In this document: piece by piece, positions 1 to 6,356 of the stretch
Layout: the number at the start of each line of letters is the position of its first letter
Numbering within the stretch: the first letter of the stretch is position 1
NCBI GenBank assembly: GCA_949076555.1
Contig: CARUOB010000003.1
Location: 299-11,383, forward strand
DNA length: 11,085 bases
From: an uncultured Lachnospiraceae bacterium
GTDB lineage: Bacteria; Bacillota; Clostridia; Lachnospirales; Lachnospiraceae
Reading direction: 5' to 3'
Notes under the pieces: model-generated
The model's database searches: none
What the model was told of the DNA's origin: nothing
What the model saw: only the letters and a program-made list of their open reading frames with translations
Program-made: the position numbers and the translations under genes

Positions 1-3
1 GGT

Positions 4-345
4 TTACTGTTTCATGTATGGCTGTTTTGAGAGCATGGACTTTTGTGTATCCCACACTTTTTTCATCAGTTCCTTTACCTCTTTTACATCAGCGGCATAG
101 ACGTTTCCTGTGGCGTTCATGCGCTTTGCTATCTGGTTCAGATTGCCGCCGATTTTTCCGAGTGCGGCATTGTATTCCCGAAGTTCGGAATAGTCAATGT
201 CATAGACAAAACCATACAAAATCTGGCGGCGCAGGAAAGCGGATTTGCTTTTCATGCCGGAGGCTTTTACCTTCTGCTCAAGGATATACTGCTCATCGTC
301 ACTCAGATAGATTTTTAACTCGTTTTTGCGTTCTCTGTTTGCCAT
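4..345 (-). CDS. mobC: MobC-like relaxosome accessory protein
   Basis: This 113-residue protein resembles the MobC family of plasmid and integrative-element mobilisation proteins, which bind oriT and help the relaxase open and nick DNA. Residues 6-45 look like a ribbon-helix-helix DNA-binding unit (a short strand around LKIYLSDDEQ, then two helices). Residues 65-75, IGGNLNQIAKR, match the conserved MobC core motif. The length is normal for the family and the gene is complete, with its stop codon inside the window edge. The start is supported by GAAAGGA about 8 bases upstream. The gene runs leftward off the accessory region, so a relaxase gene is expected just beyond position 1; that is inference. 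Only 47 bp separate the start codon from the left end of an IS21 element, so the native promoter and probably the oriT side have been displaced. The family call is solid; whether it still functions is unknown. Confidence 0.85.
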   Translation of the reverse strand: MANRERKNELKIYLSDDEQYILEQKVKASGMKSKSAFLRRQILYGFVYDIDYSELREYNAALGKIGGNLNQIAKRMNATGNVYAADVKEVKELMKKVWDTQKSMLSKQPYMKQ

Positions 346-392
346 TTTTAGTGTCCTTTCTGTAATGGATTGATGAAAGTATTTTACACAAT

Positions 393-470
393 TGTTAGGG
401 TCGGGCAGAATTGACCACCCAGAGTCGCTTAGAATTGACCATTTCTAGTCGGATAGAAAAAGCCATTGCA
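393..470. repeat. IS21 left end with three 24-bp repeats
   Basis: GTCG cores start at 400, 424 and 448, exactly 24 bp apart. Each is followed by a related block: GGCAGAATTGACCA, CTTAGAATTGACCA and GATAGAAAAAGCCA. Such multiple end repeats are known in IS21 relatives as transposase binding sites. The set pairs as an inverted repeat with the right end. An open frame in the istA frame starts at 411 inside these repeats, but it is unlikely to be translated from there. Confidence 0.85.
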
Positions 471-524
471 TTTTCCCTTTTGTGTTCTAAAATGATGTGT
501 GCCAATGCATCAGTAGAAATCACT

Positions 525-1838
525 ATGGGAGAAAAACACAATGACTTAACTGAAATAATAGCACAAACCCTCTCTGAAATGAAGATGGAGCAGGGGGAAA
601 AATTTGATCCTGGCAAGGTCAACCTTGCGGAGTTAGAACGCAGGACAGGTATTTCACGGGCCAAACTGCGCAGGATCAAGAAATCAGGGTTTATCGACCT
701 TCCACATGCCCTTACCGGACGGAAAGCCGAGCATACTCTTTTGACGGGCTTTACAGGTATTATTGACGAACTGCTCCGGAAAGGAGTCACCAATTCTTCT
801 GTCTGCTATGACAGATTAAAAGAGAATGGTTTTCAAGGTGGTCTGACCATCGTTAAAGAGTATATTTCCAACCATAAAGAACTTATCCCTCCTAAAAGGC
901 AGCTTGTAGCTCCCCAAGGCAGCCGTGGGCGTCGTTACCATACCGCGCCGGGAGAATCTTCCCAGATGGACTGGGGATTTGTCGACGTGGAAGATGCTTC
1001 CGGCAACACTTTTAAAGCTGCCTGTTTTGCCATGATCTGTCACTGCTGCGGGCAGCGGTATATTGAATTTTTCCCAAATGCAAAACAGGAGAATCTGTTT
1101 ATCGGAATGATCCATGCATTTTTGTATATGGGGATACCTGAGTATATCCTGACAGACAACATGAAGAGTGTTGTAATCCGGCGTGATGAACAGGGACACC
1201 CAATCTGGCAGAAAGATTATGAGCTGTTTATGGGCAATCTCTGCTTCAAAACAAAACTGTGTAAACCAAGGCATCCGTTTACCAAAGGAGCCGTCGAGCG
1301 TCTGGTACGGTTCGTAAAAGACAACTTCCTGCCGGGACGCATCTTCAATGAGATCACCGATCTGAATTATGAAGCAGTCCGCTGGTGTGATACCCAAAAC
1401 AGCATTTACCATCGTGCAGTTGACTGCATCCCGGATGATAAACATACGATGGAGTGTATGAAGAATGCTGCTGTACTTGAGGAAACGGTCGAATTATCGT
1501 ACTACCTGTGCCCGGAGCGTAAGATATCCTTTGATGGCTTTGTCCACTATGACGGGCGCCGTTTTGGCGTTCCTTACTGGTATACCGGAAAAACCTGCCG
1601 CGTAAAAAGAGACGGCTGCATCCTTTATGTATACGATTCCGGCATGACAAAGGTACTTACCACACATGATGTGACATGGAGCCGCCGGGACAGCTTCTGC
1701 AGAGACCAGTATACTACAGAACAGCCGGAGGAAAAACCTGCCGCACCGGTAAAGGTACAGATCAAACAGCTTGCCCCACCGCCGTATGACCCCGGTTTTA
1801 GCAGATTTAACTTCGAGGAGGGGCTGTGGGATGAATGA
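525..1838 (+). CDS. istA: IS21-family transposase IstA
   Basis: IstA is the DDE-type transposase that cuts and joins the ends of IS21-like elements. With the chosen start it is 437 residues. Residues 33-56 form a helix-turn-helix (LAELERRTGISRAKLRRIKK). An rve integrase-type core follows, with acidic residues at D149 (QMDWG), D211 (LTDNM) and E258 (KGAVERLVRF). The C-terminal half has the usual small beta domain and a proline-rich tail. The frame is open upstream to 411, but that extension translates the terminal repeats, so I prefer the ATG at 525. It lacks a good ribosome binding site; ATGs at 492 and 495 are alternatives. The stop codon overlaps the istB start, suggesting translational coupling. 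All catalytic residues are present, so the enzyme is probably functional. Confidence 0.9.
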   Translation: MGEKHNDLTEIIAQTLSEMKMEQGEKFDPGKVNLAELERRTGISRAKLRRIKKSGFIDLPHALTGRKAEHTLLTGFTGIIDELLRKGVTNSSVCYDRLKENGFQGGLTIVKEYISNHKELIPPKRQLVAPQGSRGRRYHTAPGESSQMDWGFVDVEDASGNTFKAACFAMICHCCGQRYIEFFPNAKQENLFIGMIHAFLYMGIPEYILTDNMKSVVIRRDEQGHPIWQKDYELFMGNLCFKTKLCKPRHPFTKGAVERLVRFVKDNFLPGRIFNEITDLNYEAVRWCDTQNSIYHRAVDCIPDDKHTMECMKNAAVLEETVELSYYLCPERKISFDGFVHYDGRRFGVPYWYTGKTCRVKRDGCILYVYDSGMTKVLTTHDVTWSRRDSFCRDQYTTEQPEEKPAAPVKVQIKQLAPPPYDPGFSRFNFEEGLWDE

Positions 1839-2634
1839 GTCGCTTTTCGGACAGATCCAGAACGCTGCTAAATATCTGAATCTTGATCTTAATGCACAGG
1901 AAATGGCACAGCTTGCCGTTAACCGTGGATACAGTGAAGAAAATATACAGGCGGTTGCTGAAATGCTTATGTATCTGCAGCAGAAGAAGAAAGAGAACAT
2001 CGTTTCAACCCTGCTGCGTCTGAGCCGTCTGCCATTAAAGGAGCCAAAAACCTTTGAAGGCTTTGATTTTGGGCAGCTTAACGGAAAACAGGCGGATGCC
2101 CTTAAAAACCTGCCCGCATTGTCCGCCCTCTATGCACATAAAAATCTGGCATTTATAGGACCGCAGGGAGTTGGCAAAACGCATCTCGCAATGGCCTATG
2201 GGCGACAATGCTGCCAGAACGGCCTGAAAGCGTATTTCCTAAAAGCAACTGAACTGAACCAGCGTCTGACAGATGCGCGCAGGTATGGACGGGAAAGCAG
2301 TACGATCAACGGCCTGGTAAAACCCTCCTGCCTAATCATCGATGAGGTGGGAAGATGTGTATTTGATAAAGAAAACACAAGAATGTTTTTCGATATCATC
2401 GACCGTAGATACAATAAAGAAGGTCCCAATATGATGATATTTGCCAGTAATAAGGGTCCTGATAAATGGGGAGAATTCTTCAACGAAGATTCCTCTCTGC
2501 TATGTGCCCTTGACCGTATATTTGATGATGCCACAGTATTTATAATCAAAGGCAACAGCTATCGTGGTCAAAAGTGTGAAACAATAGCGTTATCAGCCGG
2601 TGCACCATCGGCATTGCCTAAACCACAACATTAA
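1831..2634 (+). CDS. istB: IS21-family helper ATPase IstB
   Basis: IstB is the AAA+ ATPase that binds target DNA and activates IstA during IS21 transposition. The protein is 267 residues, the usual size. Residues 110-117 hold the Walker A motif (GPQGVGKT) and residues 168-174 the Walker B (LIIDEVG). A sensor-1-like MMIFASNK lies at 201-208. The N-terminal helical part (residues 1-75) is the region that contacts IstA in this family. The ATG at 1831 is preferred over the in-frame ATG at 1771 because GAGGAGGGG at 1815-1823 lies just ahead of it and because it gives the classic 8-bp overlap (ATGAATGA) with the end of istA. No frameshift or missing motif is seen. Confidence 0.92.
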   Translation: MNESLFGQIQNAAKYLNLDLNAQEMAQLAVNRGYSEENIQAVAEMLMYLQQKKKENIVSTLLRLSRLPLKEPKTFEGFDFGQLNGKQADALKNLPALSALYAHKNLAFIGPQGVGKTHLAMAYGRQCCQNGLKAYFLKATELNQRLTDARRYGRESSTINGLVKPSCLIIDEVGRCVFDKENTRMFFDIIDRRYNKEGPNMMIFASNKGPDKWGEFFNEDSSLLCALDRIFDDATVFIIKGNSYRGQKCETIALSAGAPSALPKPQH

Positions 2635-2650
2635 AGAAAGGAAAAGCTGG

Positions 2651-2728
2651 TGCATTGGTCGTTTCTGTTCGGCGGAGATTGGTCATTTTCTTCCGACTCT
2701 AAGTGGCTAATTTCTCCCGACGCTAACA
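2651..2728. repeat. IS21 right end with three 24-bp repeats
   Basis: Read on the minus strand, GTCG or GCCG cores start at 2721, 2697 and 2673, again exactly 24 bp apart, each followed by an AGAAA...CCA block. The array mirrors the left end and finishes at CTAACA, 2728. A short open frame from 2650 to 2886 simply translates these repeats and is not a gene. Confidence 0.85.
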
Positions 2729-2991
2729 GCGGATACTTTACGCTCTTTTATATTTGTTCCAATATGGGAATGGATACAAACGTTGGAGTATGCAGATATT
2801 CGCTTAATCAGCAGACACTATATAAAATGCGGGTGAATGGACTATGCCAGACACCCGCAAAAACTAATGATGTTCACCCGAAATGATTCCTATCTTATGA
2901 TAGATCATATCAGTATACCCCAGGATCGTAGACTATGCTATCTCTCAGAGTATAATCATTATAATAGTGTATCCTGTAAATGTCAAGGTTA
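2729..2991. other. Non-coding AT-rich stretch between IS and DUF3800 gene
   Basis: No credible gene is seen here. It contains several short inverted repeats. GCGGGTG at 2829-2835 pairs with CACCCGC at 2852-2858. CGGGTGAA at 2830-2837 can instead pair with TTCACCCG at 2872-2879. TATGAT/ATCATA (2896-2909) is a near palindrome. A looser pairing links TTTGT at 2753-2757 with ACAAA at 2776-2780. There is no T-run after any of them, so none is a convincing terminator. The stretch may be what remains of the mobilisation-element backbone on the far side of the IS, but nothing proves this. Confidence 0.5.
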
Positions 2992-3714
2992 TCACAAGAG
3001 GTTTCTCAATCCAAGGATACCTTCATTGTCAGTATTATAACAGTATAATTTTTTACGATACATGCTTCCTATATTATAGACATCTTTCACACAATTTACC
3101 TGCCGCAATAATGCGGAGGGCAGGACATCGGCGATTTGCAATCCAATACAATTATCACCTTTTAAAACGAAACCCAATGAAGATAAATGTTTATCAAAAT
3201 CTTCCTGTGAAAAATAAATGGATCCATTTCGAATAAATTTGTAATAAGTGTGCTGCAAATCGGCATTTTCATTAAAAGATCTTGATTCAATGCAGATAGA
3301 ACCAATCCCGTTACACTGTTTTAAATAATGAAGATAATTTTTTAAAAGTTCCACGAAAGCAATATTATAACATTTTATGTTCTTGCTTTTGTACAAATAA
3401 CTCATTTTGCTTTGGTCAAAGTAAACTCCCATTGAAGTAAAATCCAACTTTTTTATTGTGTTGCAAAAATCATTCCAGAAGTTTGTCCGCTTTTCTGCAT
3501 CGTTAAAAATAGTATAAACTCCCTTCGAATGTGCCATTTCATTATAGTGGAATATAATGTTGGATGAACTAAAGTGCCGGGCTTTCAAAGAATTTATTTC
3601 TGCAGTAAGTACGTCTTCGTAATAATTTCTTTTTACGCATATTCCACCCATACAAAAATAGGGATTTTTAGGTGCCTTTAAGGTTTCGTCTATAAATAAA
3701 ATATATTCATCCAT
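2992..3714 (-). CDS. DUF3800 domain protein
   Basis: This 240-residue protein matches the DUF3800 family, uncharacterised proteins predicted to have an RNase H-like fold and often carried by mobile elements. The family's N-terminal signature is seen as LFIDET (D9, E10), followed by a YFCMGGICV strand. Further acidic candidates are E59, D100 and E143, and the C-terminal motif GLQIADVLPSAL has D196. The arrangement of a first-strand Asp and a late Asp in an IAD motif fits a metal-binding nuclease-like site, but no activity is established here. The gene is clearly more AT-rich than pyruvate kinase downstream of it, consistent with horizontal transfer. GGGAA about 8 bases before the ATG is a modest ribosome binding site. 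It stands alone, with no partner gene in the same direction. Family call is good; function unknown. Confidence 0.82.
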   Translation of the reverse strand: MDEYILFIDETLKAPKNPYFCMGGICVKRNYYEDVLTAEINSLKARHFSSSNIIFHYNEMAHSKGVYTIFNDAEKRTNFWNDFCNTIKKLDFTSMGVYFDQSKMSYLYKSKNIKCYNIAFVELLKNYLHYLKQCNGIGSICIESRSFNENADLQHTYYKFIRNGSIYFSQEDFDKHLSSLGFVLKGDNCIGLQIADVLPSALLRQVNCVKDVYNIGSMYRKKLYCYNTDNEGILGLRNLL

Positions 3715-3763
3715 GTATCATTTCCCGTTTATCGTTTTTTTGACAAAATAACCCAATAATTGC

Positions 3764-3793
3764 ATTATACATGAAACAGGGAATTTATGCCAC
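3764..3793 (-). promoter_or_regulatory. Candidate promoter of the DUF3800 gene
   Basis: On the minus strand a perfect TATAAT (3764-3769 on the plus strand) is preceded at 18 bp by GTGGCA (3788-3793), four of six matches to the -35 consensus. It lies about 50 bases ahead of the DUF3800 start codon, so the gene would be independently expressed. Confidence 0.5.
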
Positions 3794-3871
3794 ATAAAAC
3801 ATGCGTTCTGTAAAGAGATCAACAATTGTCACCGGAGAGTAAGAACAAGGTACTATTTTGAGGATGAAGCA

Positions 3872-3900
3872 GTGAAATCCTGTGTAAAATATGATATAAA
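3872..3900 (+). promoter_or_regulatory. Candidate promoter of pyruvate kinase
   Basis: GTGAAA at 3872-3877 and TATAAA at 3895-3900 are separated by 17 bp and lie about 43 bases before the pyk start. A second, weaker option is TTGTCA at 3826-3831 with TACTAT at 3851-3856, but the spacing of 19 bp is long. Neither is certain. Confidence 0.35.
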
Positions 3901-3942
3901 GAAAAGGTAAAAATCAGGTCTGCGACCGAAACGGAGGTAATT

Positions 3943-5361
3943 ATGCGCAAAACGAAGATTGTATGTACCCTTGGACCATCCACAGACAACGAGGAAGTGC
4001 TGCGGCAGATGATGCTGGAAGGCATGAACGTTGCCAGATGTAATTTCTCCCACGGCGTCCACGAGGACCACAAGAGAAGAATGGACGTGGTGAAAAGACT
4101 TCGGAAGGAAGTGGGCAGGCCGGTGGCGATTCTGCTCGATACCAAAGGGCCGGAGGTTCGCGTAAAGCATTTCAAGGAAGGAAAGGTGATCCTGGAAGAG
4201 GGACAGCTTTTTACCTTGACAGCCGATGAGGTGGAGGGAACAAAGGATATTGTGAGCGTGACTTACAACAGGCTCTATGAGGATCTGGAAGAGGGAATGC
4301 GGGTACTCATTGACGACGGGCTGATTGAGATGAAAGTGGAGAAGGTGGACAAAAGCAATATCGTCTGCCGCGTCGTAAACGGCGGCACGGTTTCCAACCA
4401 TAAAGGTGTCAATGTGCCCGACGTGGATTTGTCCATGCCTTACATCAGCGATAAGGACAGAGAGGACATTCTTTTCGGCATCGAGCAGGATGTGGACTTT
4501 ATCGCGGCCTCTTTTGTGCAGAAAAAGGAAGACATTTTACAGCTTAGAAAACTGCTCGAAAAGAACGGCGGTCAGGATATCAAAATTATTTCCAAGATTG
4601 AAAATGCGCAGGGCGTGGCAAACATCGATGATATTTTGTCGGTGTCCGACGGCGTTATGGTGGCCAGAGGGGATATGGGCGTGGAGATTCCTTATGAGGA
4701 TGTGCCGGTGATCCAGAAGGAGATCATCAAGAAGGTGTACCGCGCCGGAAAGCAGGTTATCACGGCCACGCAGATGCTGGAATCCATGATTAAGAATCCG
4801 AGACCCACTAGGGCGGAGACGACGGACGTCGCCAATGCGGTTTACGACGGCACAAGTGCGATCATGCTCTCCGGGGAGACGGCGGCGGGCGCCTATCCGG
4901 TGGAAGCGGTCAGGACGATGGTCAGGATTGCGGAGCGCACGGAGCAGGACGTGGATTACCGCAAGCGGTTTTTCCTGTTGGAGCGCGAGGCGAATCCCGA
5001 CGTGACTGACGCGATCTGCCACGCAACCTGCACGACGGCTCTTGACCTGAATGCCACAGCCATCGTGACGGTTACCAAATCGGGCAGATCGGCAAGGATG
5101 ATTTCCCGCTACCGTCCAAAGAGCGATATCATAAGCTGCGCCACCACAGAGAAGGTGTGCAGACAGCTTTCGATGACATGGGGTGTGACGCCGCTTCTGA
5201 TTAAAGAGGAGAAGGACGCCTACGGCCTGTTTGACAAGGCGATTGCGGCGGCCGAGAAGAAGGGACTTCTTGCGAAGGGCGATTTGACGGTTATTACATC
5301 CGGGGTGCCGATCGGTATTTCCGGCACCACGAACATGATTAAGGTGCAGATCGTAATGTGA
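3943..5361 (+). CDS. pyk: Pyruvate kinase
   Basis: Pyruvate kinase transfers phosphate from phosphoenolpyruvate to ADP, the last step of glycolysis, in the cytoplasm. At 472 residues it is the short form, without the extra C-terminal PEP-utiliser-type domain found in some Firmicutes enzymes. Visible signatures in order: KIVCTLGPS at the N-terminus, NVARCNFSHG with the substrate-binding Arg, DTKGPEVRV, the active-site IISKIENAQG, VMVARGDMGVEIP, then ITATQMLESMI and PRPTRAETTDVANAV, with SGETAAGAYPVEA closing the barrel. The C-terminal regulatory domain has TKSGRSARMISRYRP, like the sugar-phosphate loop of fructose-1,6-bisphosphate-activated enzymes, and ends TSGVPIGISGTTNMIKV. GGAGG at 3933-3937 fixes the start. 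It is transcribed alone and converges with the phosphoesterase operon. Identification is essentially certain; the activator is inferred. Confidence 0.97.
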   Translation: MRKTKIVCTLGPSTDNEEVLRQMMLEGMNVARCNFSHGVHEDHKRRMDVVKRLRKEVGRPVAILLDTKGPEVRVKHFKEGKVILEEGQLFTLTADEVEGTKDIVSVTYNRLYEDLEEGMRVLIDDGLIEMKVEKVDKSNIVCRVVNGGTVSNHKGVNVPDVDLSMPYISDKDREDILFGIEQDVDFIAASFVQKKEDILQLRKLLEKNGGQDIKIISKIENAQGVANIDDILSVSDGVMVARGDMGVEIPYEDVPVIQKEIIKKVYRAGKQVITATQMLESMIKNPRPTRAETTDVANAVYDGTSAIMLSGETAAGAYPVEAVRTMVRIAERTEQDVDYRKRFFLLEREANPDVTDAICHATCTTALDLNATAIVTVTKSGRSARMISRYRPKSDIISCATTEKVCRQLSMTWGVTPLLIKEEKDAYGLFDKAIAAAEKKGLLAKGDLTVITSGVPIGISGTTNMIKVQIVM

Positions 5362-5366
5362 AAAAC

Positions 5367-5449
5367 GGCATTCTCCGCATTGATTTGAGATTTCGCGATG
5401 CGGAATCATGGCGGTTGGAGTGAGAGGTGCGAATGCGGGCATTCTCCGC
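5367..5449. repeat. Short direct and inverted repeats between convergent genes
   Basis: The 87-bp gap between pyk and the convergent phosphoesterase gene holds a 12-bp direct repeat, GGCATTCTCCGC, at 5367-5378 and 5438-5449. TCCGCAT (5374-5380) pairs with ATGCGGA (5398-5404), and GAATGC (5431-5436) pairs with GCATTC (5439-5444). Position suggests transcription ends here from both sides, but neither strand has a clear T-run, so a standard intrinsic terminator cannot be called. Confidence 0.45.
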
Positions 5450-6354
5450 TATATTGCCTGCGGGTTTAAAAGCGGCACCGGCCCGGAGATGACCTCTCTT
5501 GCCACATAGAGGGTGCTGTCGAAACGGGCGTTCATGCTCCACTTGACTAAGGTCATAAGGCCGCGCTCAATTTCGATGCAGGTGATGCAGCGGGGGTGGA
5601 CGCAGCTTCCCGTATTATAGTAATGGGCCGGTTCTGCGGGGAGGATGGGCCGGTGTGTGTGCCCGGTGATCAGAATGCGGTGGTTTTCCTCGGCCCACTG
5701 GTTTAGGCGGACTTCGGATTTGTTCTTAACGTAATAGTTTTTGGCGGCGCTGGTGGGGTCGAGTATGCCAAGGTTTTCCAGAGGCCGCCAGATATAGCGG
5801 ACGAGAAAACGGGAAAGTGGCCAGAGCGTAGAGTTGAGCAGGCTGGCCTGATGTCCGTGGGTCAGATAAAGGGACACACGGGACCGGCTTCCCGGAAGCA
5901 GGTCTGTGGTCAGTATGATTCCCTCATAAAAGGTGAGGGAAGGGAAGAGGGGCTGCATCTGCTGGGACTGCGTACAGAAATAAGTACCGCAGCTTTTGGA
6001 AGGATAGCCTTTTTTTCGTTTTACAATGTCATGGTTGCCATAGAGAAGATACAGCCGGTCTTCCTGATAGAACTGCTTGAAAAGCCAGAAGACATTATTG
6101 TGCACGTCAATGATATTTTTCATGTTCCTGTTTTCCCAAAGCTCATCCCCGTCGCCCAGTTCGATATAGGTAAATCCCTGACTGTAGTAATGCTCCAGCG
6201 CGGCAAAATACAGGTGTTGGTTTTTTAAAAAATTGTCGGAAGAATTTCCCATACCTCTGTGACAGTCGCTCATAAGTACATAGCGGGAGCGGCTGCTAAG
6301 AGGCAACAGGAGAGCGTTTTGAAAAGCGCGGTCAAGACGCGAAAACGTGCTCAT
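5449..6354 (-). CDS. Calcineurin-like metallophosphoesterase
   Basis: This 301-residue protein has the full metal-site set of the calcineurin-like phosphoesterase superfamily: SDCHRG (D30, H32), LGDGDELWE (D68), YGNHD (106-109), LTHGH (165-168) and TGHTHRP (231-234). The overall pattern recalls UDP-2,3-diacylglucosamine pyrophosphatase-like and related phosphohydrolases. The organism appears to be a Gram-positive type lacking lipid A, so the substrate cannot be taken from that family name. There is no signal peptide; a weakly hydrophobic segment around residues 14-20 is too short to span the membrane. AAGGAG lies 8 bases before the ATG. The ATG is 2 bp beyond the stop of the upstream DUF4474 gene, and its ribosome binding site lies within that gene's last codons, so the two are surely co-transcribed and probably coupled. 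Catalytic class is confident; substrate unknown. Confidence 0.88.
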   Translation of the reverse strand: MSTFSRLDRAFQNALLLPLSSRSRYVLMSDCHRGMGNSSDNFLKNQHLYFAALEHYYSQGFTYIELGDGDELWENRNMKNIIDVHNNVFWLFKQFYQEDRLYLLYGNHDIVKRKKGYPSKSCGTYFCTQSQQMQPLFPSLTFYEGIILTTDLLPGSRSRVSLYLTHGHQASLLNSTLWPLSRFLVRYIWRPLENLGILDPTSAAKNYYVKNKSEVRLNQWAEENHRILITGHTHRPILPAEPAHYYNTGSCVHPRCITCIEIERGLMTLVKWSMNARFDSTLYVAREVISGPVPLLNPQAI

Positions 6355-6356
6355 AG

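Larger units (their letters stand above)
393..2728 (+). mobile_element. Complete IS21-family insertion sequence
   Basis: A 2336-bp element begins with TGTTAG at 393 and ends with CTAACA at 2728, the TG...CA ends typical of IS21-type elements. It contains an istA-istB pair in the standard order. The two ends are imperfect inverted copies over roughly 75 bp; about three quarters of the outermost 31 bases match. Each end carries three 24-bp-spaced repeats. Both genes are open throughout with intact catalytic motifs, so the copy may be active. IS21 insertion normally leaves a 4-8 bp target duplication, but the flanks here (ACAAT on the left, GCGGA on the right) do not match. Either one flank was rearranged after insertion or the copy arose by a recombination event. 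The element sits just upstream of mobC. Confidence 0.9.

Noticed and set aside
411..524. N-terminal extension of istA from an ATG at 411
   Set aside because: The extension lies in the transposase-binding repeats of the IS left end, so translation from there is unlikely; the protein domains begin after 525.
2650..2886. Short rightward open frame of 78 codons starting in the IS right end
   Set aside because: It translates the IS terminal repeats and then low-complexity non-coding DNA; no ribosome site of its own and no family resemblance.
3766..3779. 13-base match (ATACATGAAACAG) in inverted orientation to the end of mobC at positions 5-17, considered as a possible element end
   Set aside because: A match of this length is expected about once by chance in an 11-kb window, and nothing else around the two copies agrees.
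4537..5442. Long leftward open frame antisense to pyruvate kinase
   Set aside because: It is a compositional shadow of the pyk reading frame, has no ribosome site and is rich in Arg and His as such shadows usually are.
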